Positions 29,252 through 38,563 are shown, counted from the stretch's first letter. The stretch is DNA of 64,000 bases from Pseudomonas sp. TH15 (GCF_016651105.1 NZ_JAEKEL010000001.1:1022001-1086000); one strand, 5' to 3'. Made by a program: numbers and translations. Notes: generated from the letters alone by a model not told the origin.

Positions 29252-30019
29252 ATGGAATGGCTGACCAACCCTGAAATCTGGGTTGCCTTCTTCACCCTGA
29301 CTGCCCTGGAGATCGTCCTGGGCATCGACAACATCATCATGATCTCGATCCTGGTCAGCCGCATGCCCAAGCACATGCAGGCGCGCACCCGGATCTTCGG
29401 TCTGGCCCTGGCCATGATCACGCGGATCCTGTTGCTGCTGTCGATCACGTGGGTCATGCGCCTCACTGCGGACCTGTTCGAAGTGTTCGGCCAGGGTATT
29501 TCCGGGCGAGACCTGATCCTGTTCTTCGGTGGTCTGTTCCTGCTGTGGAAAAGTTCGCAAGAGATGTACCACGCGCTGGAAGGTGAAGACGAAACCGGCG
29601 ACGAGCCTTCGGGCAAGGGTGGCAACTTCCTTTACACCATCATCCAGATCGCGATCATCGACATTGTGTTCTCGCTGGATTCGGTGATCACCGCGGTCGG
29701 CATGGTCTCGCACGTGCCGGTCATGGTCGCGGCGATTATCGTGGCGGTGCTGGTGATGATGCTGGCGGCTGGCAAGATCAGTGAATTCATCGACAAGCAC
29801 CCGTCGCTGAAGATGCTGGCGCTGGCGTTCCTGCTGGTGGTCGGTACCGTGCTGATTGCCGAGGCCTTCGGCGTACACGTGCCAAAAGGCTACGTCTACT
29901 TCGCCATGGCGTTCTCGCTGGCGGTAGAAGCGATCAACATCAAGATGCGCACCGCGATTGCGAAAAAGAAGAAACAGCAAGACCCGGTGAAACTGCGCAA
30001 GGATGTTCCGGGGCAGTAA
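29252..30019 (+). CDS. TerC family integral membrane protein
   Basis: A 255-residue membrane protein with about seven helices and the family start EWLTNPEIWVAFFTLTALEI, then VLGIDNIIMI and a second FSLDSVITAVGM copy. Each repeat holds the acidic residue in a helix that is thought to bind metal (Mn2+ export in Alx/YceF-type members). The cytosolic tail is lysine-rich. No tellurite resistance genes are nearby, so a metal-homeostasis role is more likely. A yybP-ykoY riboswitch would not fit in the 70-base gap upstream. Confidence 0.92.
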   Translation: MEWLTNPEIWVAFFTLTALEIVLGIDNIIMISILVSRMPKHMQARTRIFGLALAMITRILLLLSITWVMRLTADLFEVFGQGISGRDLILFFGGLFLLWKSSQEMYHALEGEDETGDEPSGKGGNFLYTIIQIAIIDIVFSLDSVITAVGMVSHVPVMVAAIIVAVLVMMLAAGKISEFIDKHPSLKMLALAFLLVVGTVLIAEAFGVHVPKGYVYFAMAFSLAVEAINIKMRTAIAKKKKQQDPVKLRKDVPGQ

Positions 30020-30045
30020 CCCGAATGCTGTAGCGCTGCAAACCC

Positions 30046-30135
30046 TGTGGGAGCGGGCTTGCTCGCGAAAGCGGTGTGTCATTCAACTGTGATGTCGACT
30101 GACACGACCTCTTCGCGAGCAAGCCCGCTCCCACA
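30046..30135. repeat. REP-like inverted repeat, family C
   Basis: TGTGGGAGCGGGCTTGCTCG and its facing copy (ending CCCGCTCCCACA), spaced about 45 bases, lie after terC. Confidence 0.87.
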
Positions 30136-30178
30136 TTGGTTTTGCGCTGATCGTGATTCCCTCTTTCATATCTGCATC

Positions 30179-30199
30179 AAACTGTTTTCATGACAGTTT
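30179..30199. promoter_or_regulatory. inverted repeat AAACTGT-N7-ACAGTTT upstream of the Na/Pi transporter
   Basis: A perfect 7-base inverted repeat lies about 140 bases before the start codon in an AT-rich stretch. It partly resembles a Pho box (CTGTTTT ... CAGTTTT), but the spacing is 12 and not 11, so the regulator is unknown. Confidence 0.35.
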
Positions 30200-30336
30200 T
30201 ATTTCAATCGACACTTTAGCTATGCGATGCTGGCGCCCAGACCGTTAGCCAACTACAGCTTAAGTACAGAACGTAGAACGTCGCGCGGTACCGTCAACTT
30301 GTCCCTTTGGGACGCTACCACCACAGGGGGCCCAGC

Positions 30337-31995
30337 ATGCTGACCCTGCTCAATTTGTTATCTGCCGTGACCTTGCTGATCTGGGGCACGCACATCGTCC
30401 GAACCGGCATCCTGCGGGTCTACGGTTCCAACTTGCGCCATGTGATTGGCCAGAATATGTCCAAGCGCGGGCTCGCGTTTGTCGCCGGCATCGTCGTGAC
30501 CGCCATGGTCCAGAGCAGTAACGCCACGGCGATGCTCGTCACTTCCTTCGTCGGTCAGGGCCTGATGGCGCTGACCCCGGCCCTGGCGACCATGCTCGGG
30601 GCCGACGTCGGTACGGCGCTGATGGCGCGAGTGCTGACGTTTGACCTGTCGTGGCTGTCGCCGCTGCTGATCTTCCTCGGGGTGATTTTCTTCCTGTCGC
30701 GCAAACAGACCCGGGTCGGGCAGATGGGCCGGGTAGCAATCGGCCTGGGGCTGATCATCCTCGCGCTGCAACTGATCGTCGAAGCCGCCGCACCGATCAC
30801 CCATGCCCAAGGGGTGAAGGTGATCTTCGCCTCCCTGACCGGCGACATCCTGCTCGATGCCCTGATTGGCGCGCTGTTCGCGATGATCTCCTACTCCAGC
30901 CTGGCGGCGGTGCTGCTGACCGCGACCCTGGCCGGCGCCGGCGTGATCAGCCTACCAGTGGCCATCGGCCTGGTGATCGGCGCCAACATCGGCAGCGGTG
31001 TTCTCGCTTTTATGAGCACCAGCATGCAGAACGCTGCCGGTCGCCAAGTCGCGCTGGGCAGTCTGTTGTACAAACTGATCGGCCTGCTGTTGATCATCCC
31101 GGTGCTCGACCCGCTGGTGCACTGGATCGACAGCCTCGACTACAGCCCTCAGGAAATGGTCATCGGCTTCCACCTGCTCTACAACACCGCGCGCTGTCTG
31201 ATCCTGCTGCCCAGCGTCGGGCCGATGGCTAGGCTCTGTGCCTGGCTGTTGCCGGAGCGGCCGGAACTCAACGGCATGGCCAAGCCCCGGCACCTGGACC
31301 CGACTGCACTGGTGACCCCGAGCCTGGCACTGGCCAACGCTGCCCGGGAAACCCTGCGCATCGGCGACCTGATCGACAACATGCTCGAAGCCATGCTCGA
31401 CGTGCTGCACGGCAAGCAAACCGCCGTCACCCAGGAAATGCGCCGCATGACCGATGACGTCGAAGCGCTTTACAGTGCGATCAAACTCTATCTGGCGCAG
31501 ATGCCCCGCGAAGACCTCAGCGATCAGGACAGCCGGCGCTGGGCGGAAATTATCGAACTGGCGATCAACCTCAAACTCGCCAGCGACCTGATCGAACGCA
31601 TGCTGCGCAAGGTCCAGCAGCAGAAGACCTCGCAACGCCGGTCGTTTTCCGAGGTTGGGCTGGAAGAGTTGGCGGGGCTGCACAGCCAACTGATTTCCAA
31701 CTTGCGTCTGGGGTTGTCGGTGTTTCTCAGCAGCGATCCGGAAAGCGCCCGCCAGTTGCTGCGTGAGAAACGTCGTTTTCGCGCACAGGAACGACGCTTG
31801 GCCCATGCTCATGTCAGCCGATTGCAACGTAAGATCGTCCAAAGTATCGAGACCAGTTCGCTGCACCTGGAGCTGATCGCCGACATGAAGCGTCTGAATT
31901 CGCTGTTTTGCAGCAGCGCCTACGCGGTATTGGAAACGTCCGACACCGGTGCGCTGGAGTCGGACGATTTGGCTGACATCACACATTCGCCTTGA
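30337..31995 (+). CDS. Na/Pi cotransporter family protein with PhoU-like domain
   Basis: A 552-residue protein. The first 310 residues form a Na/Pi-cotransporter II-like membrane domain with the signature VQSSNATAMLVTSFVGQGL. The remaining 240 residues are helical and charged with a PhoU-like fold (IGDLIDNMLEAMLDVLHGK). This matches the bacterial YjbB type, which in E. coli exports phosphate. The ATG at 30337 has CAGGGGG upstream and starts the first membrane helix; an earlier ATG at 30307 is unlikely. Confidence 0.88.
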   Translation: MLTLLNLLSAVTLLIWGTHIVRTGILRVYGSNLRHVIGQNMSKRGLAFVAGIVVTAMVQSSNATAMLVTSFVGQGLMALTPALATMLGADVGTALMARVLTFDLSWLSPLLIFLGVIFFLSRKQTRVGQMGRVAIGLGLIILALQLIVEAAAPITHAQGVKVIFASLTGDILLDALIGALFAMISYSSLAAVLLTATLAGAGVISLPVAIGLVIGANIGSGVLAFMSTSMQNAAGRQVALGSLLYKLIGLLLIIPVLDPLVHWIDSLDYSPQEMVIGFHLLYNTARCLILLPSVGPMARLCAWLLPERPELNGMAKPRHLDPTALVTPSLALANAARETLRIGDLIDNMLEAMLDVLHGKQTAVTQEMRRMTDDVEALYSAIKLYLAQMPREDLSDQDSRRWAEIIELAINLKLASDLIERMLRKVQQQKTSQRRSFSEVGLEELAGLHSQLISNLRLGLSVFLSSDPESARQLLREKRRFRAQERRLAHAHVSRLQRKIVQSIETSSLHLELIADMKRLNSLFCSSAYAVLETSDTGALESDDLADITHSP

Positions 31996-32044
31996 ACGTC
32001 TGGCAGTGTGGTCAGTCAGTAACTGTGGTTCGGGTTCAAGATCA

Positions 32045-32117
32045 TCGCGAGCAGGCTCGCTCCCACAGTGGTTTTGTGAACGACTCAAATCAACTGTGGG
32101 AGCGAGCTTGCTCGCGA
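32045..32117. repeat. REP-like inverted repeat, family C
   Basis: TCGCGAGCAGGCTCGCTCCC and GGGAGCGAGCTTGCTCGCGA face each other between the Na/Pi transporter and the M16 peptidase gene. Confidence 0.86.
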
Positions 32118-32169
32118 TGGCTGCCTGGAAAGCGACACGGATCTCCAATCAGCCGTATGGAAGCTCGTT

Positions 32170-33549
32170 ATGCGTTGTCTGTTGTTCGCCTGTCTGTTGC
32201 TCGGTTCATTCCCTTCGTTCGCCCTGGATCGTTTTCAGGTCGAAGGCTATGCGCTGCCCAACGGCCTGCAATTGCTGCTCAAGCCCGGCACCGATCGTGG
32301 GCATGTGGCGATTCGGCTGGTGGTCGGCGTCGGTATCGATGACTTCAAATGTGATGACAAAGAGCTGCCCCACCTGCTTGAACACTTGCTGTTCAGCGGC
32401 ATCGACGCCAGCGGCGAAGGTGGCCTGGAAGAGCGCATGCAGGCCCTGGGCGGTGAATGGAACGCCTACACCAGCAACGCCGACACGACGTTCGTCATCG
32501 AAGCCCCGGCGAAAAACCAGCGCAAGGTTCTCGATCTGCTGCTGGCGCTGTTGACCCAGACCCGAGTCGACGACAACGCCATCAACGCCGCCAAGCAAGT
32601 GGTCGAGCGTGAGGACGGCGGCCACTACTCGCACTTGCAGCGGTGGATGGACCGTCAGGACCTCGGCCACACGGCCAGCAATCAGTTGGCCGTGGAACTG
32701 GGCCTCAAATGCCCCGAGCGGGCCGAAGTCGATCACCTGACCCGCGAGCAACTGGATAAGGTCCGCAAAGCCTGGTACGCCCCCAACAACATGACGCTTA
32801 TTGTGGTCGGCGACCTCGACAAGTTGTTGCCGGCCTATCTGGAACGGGCCTGGGGCGCGCTTGAGGCAGTCGATCCCACCGACCATTTGCCGTTACCGGA
32901 AATCAACGCGAGTGCCGCCCATGAGCGCAGTCTGATTCACGGTTTTGTCGGTGGCGGTGCGAGGTTGCATTGGCTGGTGCCGGAGCCGGTGCTGGAAGAC
33001 GTGCCTGATCAAACCTTCGACCTGCTCAAGGATTATCTGGATTGGGCGCTCTATCGGCAGATGCGCCTGAACCACGGTTTGTCGTATGGGCCGTGGGCCG
33101 AGCGTGAAGTGTTTGGCGGCGTTGGCTTCATGAGCCTGAATGCCGACCTGGATCGTGATGATGTCGACGAAGCCATTCAGGTGCTGGAAGACCTCAAGGC
33201 TGATCTGCTGAAAAACGGCCTCGACCCGGACACCTTCGCGCGGATCAAACAGGCCTCTATCGCCCATCAGGCCTGGGCGGTGCAAGGCAACAGCGCAATG
33301 GCCGATTACTACTGGAGTGCGCTCGGCGACTACGAGGACGGCCGCTTTGCCAACCCGGCGCGGGAGCTGCAAGGCGTGACGCTGGAAGCGGCGAACAAGG
33401 CCATGCGCGAGTTGCTGTTGCAGCCGGGGTATTTGCGCATCGAGAAGCCGTTGATCAGTGATGATCAGGTGTTGTGGTTGAGTGCGGGTGGCTTGGGCTT
33501 GGTGTTACTGATCCTGGTCGGCTGGCGCCTGCACCGTAAGCGGGGTTGA
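32170..33549 (+). CDS. membrane-anchored M16 family metallopeptidase
   Basis: A 459-residue protein with a signal peptide (1-19), an M16 N-terminal domain holding the inverted zinc motif HLLEH (residues 73-77) and the downstream VVEREDGG region, and an M16 C-domain (about 195-400). A single membrane helix near 437-455 is followed by a basic tail (RLHRKRG). It is thus a periplasmic peptidase tethered at its C-terminus. It is a single gene, whereas many gammaproteobacterial M16 proteins come as PqqL/YhjJ-like pairs. Substrate unknown. Confidence 0.87.
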   Translation: MRCLLFACLLLGSFPSFALDRFQVEGYALPNGLQLLLKPGTDRGHVAIRLVVGVGIDDFKCDDKELPHLLEHLLFSGIDASGEGGLEERMQALGGEWNAYTSNADTTFVIEAPAKNQRKVLDLLLALLTQTRVDDNAINAAKQVVEREDGGHYSHLQRWMDRQDLGHTASNQLAVELGLKCPERAEVDHLTREQLDKVRKAWYAPNNMTLIVVGDLDKLLPAYLERAWGALEAVDPTDHLPLPEINASAAHERSLIHGFVGGGARLHWLVPEPVLEDVPDQTFDLLKDYLDWALYRQMRLNHGLSYGPWAEREVFGGVGFMSLNADLDRDDVDEAIQVLEDLKADLLKNGLDPDTFARIKQASIAHQAWAVQGNSAMADYYWSALGDYEDGRFANPARELQGVTLEAANKAMRELLLQPGYLRIEKPLISDDQVLWLSAGGLGLVLLILVGWRLHRKRG

Positions 33550-33550
33550 A

Positions 33551-33585
33551 GATCAAAAGATCGCAGCCTTCGGCAGCGCCTGCAT
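33551..33585. repeat. REP-like repeat, family A (single arm)
   Basis: A copy of GATCAAAAGATCGCAGCCTT with CGGCAGCGCC directly follows the peptidase stop; a family B element starts 31 bases later. Confidence 0.65.
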
Positions 33586-33615
33586 GGAATACCCATGTTG
33601 TGATGATGAGGTCCT

Positions 33616-33747
33616 TGTGGCGAGGGGGCTTGCCCCCGTTGGGCTGCGAAGCAGCCCCAAAACCAGCAACCGCGACCCTTCAGACACACCTCAGCGCAGG
33701 TTTTACGACTGCTGTGCAGCCGAGCGGGAGCAAGCTCCCTCGCCACA
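33616..33747. repeat. REP-like inverted repeat, family B
   Basis: TGTGGCGAGGGGGCTTGCCC and its facing copy (ending CTCCCTCGCCACA) bracket GCTGCGAAGCAGC-type inner units before the DUF5924 gene. Confidence 0.83.
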
Positions 33748-33792
33748 GGGGCTGGGCGGCGGTAACCTTTCTGGGATTTTTCCTACAGCGTT

Positions 33793-34833
33793 GTGAACCC
33801 CGACATGCCGAAAATACAGCTCCTGATCCAGCGCATCCTCGAACTGATGAAGCGCTATCCGGGGGTCATTGCGCTCGGTGGTTTTATCTCCGGAGTTTGC
33901 AGCTTCATGCTGGTGGATCGCCAACAAGGCCTGGCGACCTGGATCACCACCATCATGCTGGTCAGCTGGGTCTGGCTGATGCTCGAAAACAGCCTCACCC
34001 GGTTGTTTACCCGCGTCTTCAAACGGGAAATCCCCCAGCCGTTGCTGCGTTATGCGACGCAGATGATCCACCAGGAAAGCCTGTTTTTTGTCCTGCCGTT
34101 TTTCTTCATCACCACCACCTGGAACAGCGGCCAACTGGTGTTTACCGGGTTGCTGGGCATTGCGGCGCTGATCTCCATCACCGACCCGCTGTACTACAAA
34201 TGGTTGGCGCCACGTCGCTGGGCGTTCCTGGCGCTGCACACCCTGACGTTGTTCGCTGCGCTGCTGACCGCCCTGCCCGTCATCCTGCATCTGACGACGT
34301 CAGAGAGTTTCAAACTGGCGCTGGGCATCTCCGTGTTGTTGTCGTTCCCGAGCCTGGCCTCGATCTTTCCGATCCGAACCGTGCGCAACGCCCTGGCGAT
34401 TCTGAGCATCACGCTGGGTATCGGCGCGATGGGTTGGGTGCTGCGTTCGTGGGTTCCACCAGCGACGCTGTGGATGACCGACGTGGCCATCAGCACGCAA
34501 ATGCAGGATCGCACCCCCGGCGATAGCCTGGAGCAAGTCAGCGCCGAGCAGATTCGCGGCGGCGGGCTCTACGCCTACACTGCAATCAACGCGCCGCGCG
34601 GTCTGGATGAACGGATTTATCACGTGTGGCAGTTCAACGGCCAAGAGGTCGACCGCATCGCACTGGATATTCATGGCGGGCGCAAGGAAGGCTATCGGGC
34701 CTGGACCCACAAACAGAATTTTCCCGGCAACCCGGTCGGCGATTGGCAGGTCCGGGTGTTGACCGAAGATGGGCAGGTGATCGGCGTGTTGCGCTTCGAG
34801 ATCACGGACAGCACACCGACCAAAGAAAAGTAA
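33793..34833 (+). CDS. DUF5924/DUF2914 family membrane protein
   Basis: A 346-residue protein. About seven hydrophobic segments fill residues 20-235; the C-terminal 110 residues form a soluble domain (YTAINAPRGLDERIYHVWQF, GDWQVRVLTEDGQVIG) of the DUF2914 type, probably periplasmic. The start is a GTG at 33793; an ATG at 33805 (PKIQLL) is equally possible and neither has a good ribosome binding site. Function unknown. Confidence 0.75.
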   Translation: MNPDMPKIQLLIQRILELMKRYPGVIALGGFISGVCSFMLVDRQQGLATWITTIMLVSWVWLMLENSLTRLFTRVFKREIPQPLLRYATQMIHQESLFFVLPFFFITTTWNSGQLVFTGLLGIAALISITDPLYYKWLAPRRWAFLALHTLTLFAALLTALPVILHLTTSESFKLALGISVLLSFPSLASIFPIRTVRNALAILSITLGIGAMGWVLRSWVPPATLWMTDVAISTQMQDRTPGDSLEQVSAEQIRGGGLYAYTAINAPRGLDERIYHVWQFNGQEVDRIALDIHGGRKEGYRAWTHKQNFPGNPVGDWQVRVLTEDGQVIGVLRFEITDSTPTKEK

Positions 34834-34887
34834 TCCGGTTCGTGCTATTACGTAGATCTGCGTAACAGCCGAACAAGCACGGAGCTT

Positions 34888-36036
34888 ATGACCAGCAGCA
34901 CATTGCCCGGCAATGCCCAACTGGACACCACTCACACCCCTGCACAATTGCGGGTTACGGGTGACTGGACGCTCGCCCATTACGCTGACCTCAAGCGCCT
35001 GGGCGACAAGCTTCGCGGCCAGTACGACGACAGCACCCACATTGATCTCAACGGCCTCGGCGCCCTCGACACCGCCGGTGCTTCGCTGCTGGTGGAGTTG
35101 CTGGGTTCCGAGCGCCTGGGCCGATCGGCCGAACACCCTGAGTGCACCCTTTCCACCGCCGATCGCGCGTTACTGCAAACCGTCTACCGCTCGCTGACCG
35201 ATTTCTGCGTACCGCTCAAGGAACCGGAAATCAGCGTCGGCATTCAACTGCTGACGCGCATCGGTCGCGCCGTTGACGCGATCTGGCAAGACACCCTGCA
35301 ACTGCTGGGTTTCGTCGGCCTGATTCTCGAAACCATCGCCCGCAATTTGTTTCGCCCCCAACGCTGGCGCATTACGCCGATGGTCGCGCACATCGAACAG
35401 ACTGGCCTCGACGCCGCGCCTATCGTCGCCCTGCTGACCTTCCTGGTGGGCGCGGTGGTGGCGTTTCTCGGGGCGACGGTGCTGGCGAGTTTCGGCGCGA
35501 GTATTTTCACCGTGGACCTGGTGGCGTTCTCCTTCCTGCGCGAGTTCGGTGTGTTGCTGACGGCGATTTTGATGGCCGGACGCACCGCCAGTGCGTTCAC
35601 CGCGCAGATCGGCTCGATGAAGGCCAACGAAGAAATCGATGCGATCCGTACGTTGGGCCTCGACCCGATCGAGTTGCTGGTGGTCCCGCGGGTACTGGCG
35701 CTGTTGGTGGCGCTGCCGATGCTGACCTTTCTGGCGATGATCTCCGGGATTATTGGCGGTGGCGTGGTCTGCGCGGTGTCGCTGGGGATTTCGCCGGCGA
35801 TGTTCCTCTCGCTGCTGCAATCGGACATTGGCGTTCAGCATTTTCTGGTGGGGATCGTCAAAGCGCCGATCTTCGCGTTCCTGATCGCGGCCATTGGTTG
35901 CCTTGAAGGCTTCAAGGTTAGTGGCAGCGCCGAATCCGTTGGCGCCCACACCACGTCCAGCGTGGTTCAGTCGATTTTCGTGGTGATCGTGCTGGATGCT
36001 GTCGCCGCGTTGTTTTTCATGGAGATGGGCTGGTGA
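34888..36036 (+). CDS. MlaE-type ABC permease with N-terminal STAS domain
   Basis: A 382-residue inner-membrane permease of an MCE lipid transporter. Residues 15-110 form a STAS/anti-anti-sigma-like domain (HIDLNGLGALDTAGASLLVE), a role filled by separate MlaB in E. coli. The MlaE domain (about 150-380) has five helices and the signatures REFGVLLTAILMAGRTASAF and AQIGSMKANEEIDAIRTLGLDP. First of four coupled genes. Confidence 0.93.
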   Translation: MTSSTLPGNAQLDTTHTPAQLRVTGDWTLAHYADLKRLGDKLRGQYDDSTHIDLNGLGALDTAGASLLVELLGSERLGRSAEHPECTLSTADRALLQTVYRSLTDFCVPLKEPEISVGIQLLTRIGRAVDAIWQDTLQLLGFVGLILETIARNLFRPQRWRITPMVAHIEQTGLDAAPIVALLTFLVGAVVAFLGATVLASFGASIFTVDLVAFSFLREFGVLLTAILMAGRTASAFTAQIGSMKANEEIDAIRTLGLDPIELLVVPRVLALLVALPMLTFLAMISGIIGGGVVCAVSLGISPAMFLSLLQSDIGVQHFLVGIVKAPIFAFLIAAIGCLEGFKVSGSAESVGAHTTSSVVQSIFVVIVLDAVAALFFMEMGW

Positions 36037-36836
36037 GTCGTCTACCCCGAGCGCCCTCCGAGGCGGTGATCGAAGTCCGTGGGCTGTGCAATCGCTTCGG
36101 CAGCCAGAGCGTGCACGAGAACCTCGACCTGGATTTGTACAAGGGTGAAATCCTCGCCGTGGTCGGCGGCTCCGGCAGCGGCAAGTCGGTGTTACTGCGC
36201 AGCATTGTCGGTTTGCGTCGGCCCAGTGAAGGCGTGGTGAAAGTCTTCGGCAAAAACCTGCCGACGCTGTCGGAGCATGAACGCTCGATGGTTGAACGGC
36301 GCTTCGGCGTGCTGTTCCAGAAAGGCGCGCTGTTCTCATCGCTGACCGTGACCGAGAACGTCGCCCTGCCCCTGATCGAACACGCCGGCCTGAGCCGTGC
36401 CGACGCCGAACACCTGGCAGCAGTGAAGCTGGCGCTGGCGGGGCTGCCGTTGTCGGCGGCGGACAAGTACCCCGCGTCCTTGTCCGGCGGCATGATCAAG
36501 CGTGCGGCACTGGCCCGGGCGCTGGCACTGGACCCGGACATCCTGTTTCTCGACGAGCCCACCGCCGGCCTCGACCCGATTGGCGCGGCGGCTTTCGATC
36601 AGTTGATCCTGACCCTGCGCGATGCATTGGGTTTGAGCGTGTTCCTGGTGACCCACGACCTCGACACGCTCTACACCATCACTGACCGGGTGGCGGTGCT
36701 GGCGCAGAAGAAAGTGCTGGTGGCGGATGCCATCGACAAGGTGTCCGAAACCGACGACGCCTGGATTCACGAATACTTCCACGGCCCTCGCGGCCGCGCG
36801 GCGCTGACCGCCGCTCAACAGCTTAACGAGGTCTGA
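36033..36836 (+). CDS. MlaF-type ABC transporter ATP-binding protein
   Basis: A 267-residue ATPase. Walker A is GGSGSGKSVLL (about 46-56), the signature is SLSGGMIKRAALARALALDP and Walker B is ILFLDEPTAGLD. It powers lipid movement by the preceding permease. It starts with a GTG that overlaps the permease stop (GTGA), so translation is coupled. Confidence 0.94.
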   Translation: MSRLPRAPSEAVIEVRGLCNRFGSQSVHENLDLDLYKGEILAVVGGSGSGKSVLLRSIVGLRRPSEGVVKVFGKNLPTLSEHERSMVERRFGVLFQKGALFSSLTVTENVALPLIEHAGLSRADAEHLAAVKLALAGLPLSAADKYPASLSGGMIKRAALARALALDPDILFLDEPTAGLDPIGAAAFDQLILTLRDALGLSVFLVTHDLDTLYTITDRVAVLAQKKVLVADAIDKVSETDDAWIHEYFHGPRGRAALTAAQQLNEV

Positions 36837-36837
36837 C

Positions 36838-37776
36838 ATGGAAACCCGAGCCCATCATGTATTGATCGGCCTGTTCACCGTGATTGTGGTGGCGGGCGCC
36901 CTGCTCTTCGGTCTGTGGCTGGCCAAATCCAGCGTCGACACCGAGTTCAAGGACTACGAAATTGTCTTCAACGAGGCGGTCAGCGGCCTGTCCAAGGGCA
37001 GCGCCGTACAGTACAGCGGGATCAAGGTCGGCGATGTGGTGACCCTGCGCCTCGACCCGAAAGACCCGCGCCGGGTGCTGGCGCGGATTCGTCTCGGCGG
37101 CGAGACGCCAATCAAGGAAGACACCCAGGCCAAACTGGCGCTGACCGGGATCACCGGCACCTCGATCATCCAGCTCAGTGGCGGCACACCGCAAAGTCCC
37201 AAGCTGCGGGGCAAGGACGGCGAGTTGCCGACGATTGTCGCGGCGCCCTCGCCTATCGCTCGCCTGCTGAACGACAGCAACGACTTGATGGCCGGCGTGA
37301 ACACGCTGATGCACAACGCCAATCAGATGTTTTCCGCGGAAAACGTCGAGCGCATCAGCAACACCCTTGAGCATCTGGAGCAAACCACCGGGACCATCGC
37401 CGACCAGCGTGGCGATATCCGCCAGGCCATGCAGCAACTGGCCTCGATCGGCAAACAGGCCAGCGCCACCCTTGAGCAAACCACCGCGCTGATGCGCAAC
37501 GCCAACGGCCTGCTCAACGATCAGGGCAAGCAGATGTTCGGCAATGCCGGGCAGGCGATGAAATCGCTGGAACAGAGCACCGCGACCATCAACAAATTGC
37601 TGACGACCAATCAGGATTCGCTCAACAGCGGCATGCAGGGCCTCAATGGCCTGGCTCCGGCGGTGCGTGAATTGCGCGACACCCTGACGTCGCTGCGGGC
37701 CATTTCCCAGCGACTGGAAGCCAACCCCAGCGGTTATCTGCTGGGCAGCGACAAGAACAAGGAATTCACGCCATGA
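36838..37776 (+). CDS. MCE family (MlaD-like) lipid-binding protein
   Basis: A 312-residue protein with one N-terminal membrane helix (about 8-29) and one MCE domain (about 38-115, VSGLSKGSAVQYSGIKVGDV). A long helical region (130-300) follows, rich in Gln, Asn and Thr with heptad-like spacing. This resembles needle-forming MCE proteins more than the short MlaD. It starts 1 base after the ATPase stop. Confidence 0.92.
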   Translation: METRAHHVLIGLFTVIVVAGALLFGLWLAKSSVDTEFKDYEIVFNEAVSGLSKGSAVQYSGIKVGDVVTLRLDPKDPRRVLARIRLGGETPIKEDTQAKLALTGITGTSIIQLSGGTPQSPKLRGKDGELPTIVAAPSPIARLLNDSNDLMAGVNTLMHNANQMFSAENVERISNTLEHLEQTTGTIADQRGDIRQAMQQLASIGKQASATLEQTTALMRNANGLLNDQGKQMFGNAGQAMKSLEQSTATINKLLTTNQDSLNSGMQGLNGLAPAVRELRDTLTSLRAISQRLEANPSGYLLGSDKNKEFTP

Positions 37777-38399
37777 AGCCGACTCACCTCGCCCTCCTCG
37801 CCAGTTTTGCGCTGGTCAGCTCATGCTCGATCCTGCCGAAGTCCGAGCCGTCCGATGTCTACCGCTTGCCCTCGGCCCAGACCGCCGTAGCGGCCAGTCA
37901 CGGCACGCCGCAACACTGGTCGCTACGCCTGACCAAGCCACAGGCCAGCGAGGCGCTGAACAGCCCGAAAATCGCCGTGATCCCGCAGGGCGACCTGATC
38001 AGCAGCTACAAAGCCTCGCGCTGGAGCGATCCGGCGCCGGTGTTGCTGCGTAATCGGTTGCTGGACGGGTTTCAGCGCGATGGCCGGGTGTCGTTGTTGA
38101 GCACCGATGACAGCAACTTCCAGGCGGATCTGGAACTCGGTGGGAATCTGCAAGCATTCCAGACGGAGTACCAAGGCACCGCTGCAAGCGTCGTTGTACG
38201 GCTGGATGCGTTGCTGGTGCGTGGCTATGACCAGCGAATCCTCGCCAGCCACCGCTTCGAAGTGCGCCAGCCGTTGAGCGATGTGAAGGTGCCGTCGGTG
38301 GTGGCCGGGTTTGGCCAGGCCAGCGACCAGTTGACGGCGCAGGTGGTGGCTTGGGCGGTGGAGCAAGGTCAGCAATTGGTCCCACCCGTTAAACCTTGA
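37773..38399 (+). CDS. ABC-type transport auxiliary lipoprotein (PqiC/LetC-like)
   Basis: A 208-residue lipoprotein with lipobox LVSSC (C18) and the ABC_trans_aux pattern: YRLPSAQ near the start and ALNSPKIAVIPQGDLISSYKASRW SDPAPVLLRNRL in the middle. It probably sits in the outer membrane and completes the MCE bridge. Its start overlaps the MCE gene by 4 bases. From memory the same four-gene order exists as PA3211-PA3214 in P. aeruginosa. Confidence 0.88.
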   Translation: MKPTHLALLASFALVSSCSILPKSEPSDVYRLPSAQTAVAASHGTPQHWSLRLTKPQASEALNSPKIAVIPQGDLISSYKASRWSDPAPVLLRNRLLDGFQRDGRVSLLSTDDSNFQADLELGGNLQAFQTEYQGTAASVVVRLDALLVRGYDQRILASHRFEVRQPLSDVKVPSVVAGFGQASDQLTAQVVAWAVEQGQQLVPPVKP

Positions 38400-38414
38400 A
38401 GGTCCTGCGGACTC

Positions 38415-38535
38415 TGTGGCGAGGGGGCTTGCCCCCGTTGGGGCGCGAAGCGGCCCCTACATTCTTTCGGCTCCACCGGGTCGTTTGGATTTACGACTGC
38501 TGCGCAGCCGAACGGGGGTAAACCCCCTCGCCACA
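38415..38535. repeat. REP-like inverted repeat, family B, next to a partial family C unit
   Basis: TGTGGCGAGGGGGCTTGCCC and its facing copy (ending CCCCCTCGCCACA) lie between the convergent lipoprotein gene and the nucleoside-recognition gene. GCCCGCTCCCACAGG follows at about 38540. Confidence 0.83.
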
Positions 38536-38563
38536 AAAGCCCGCTCCCACAGGGGGGTTGTGG

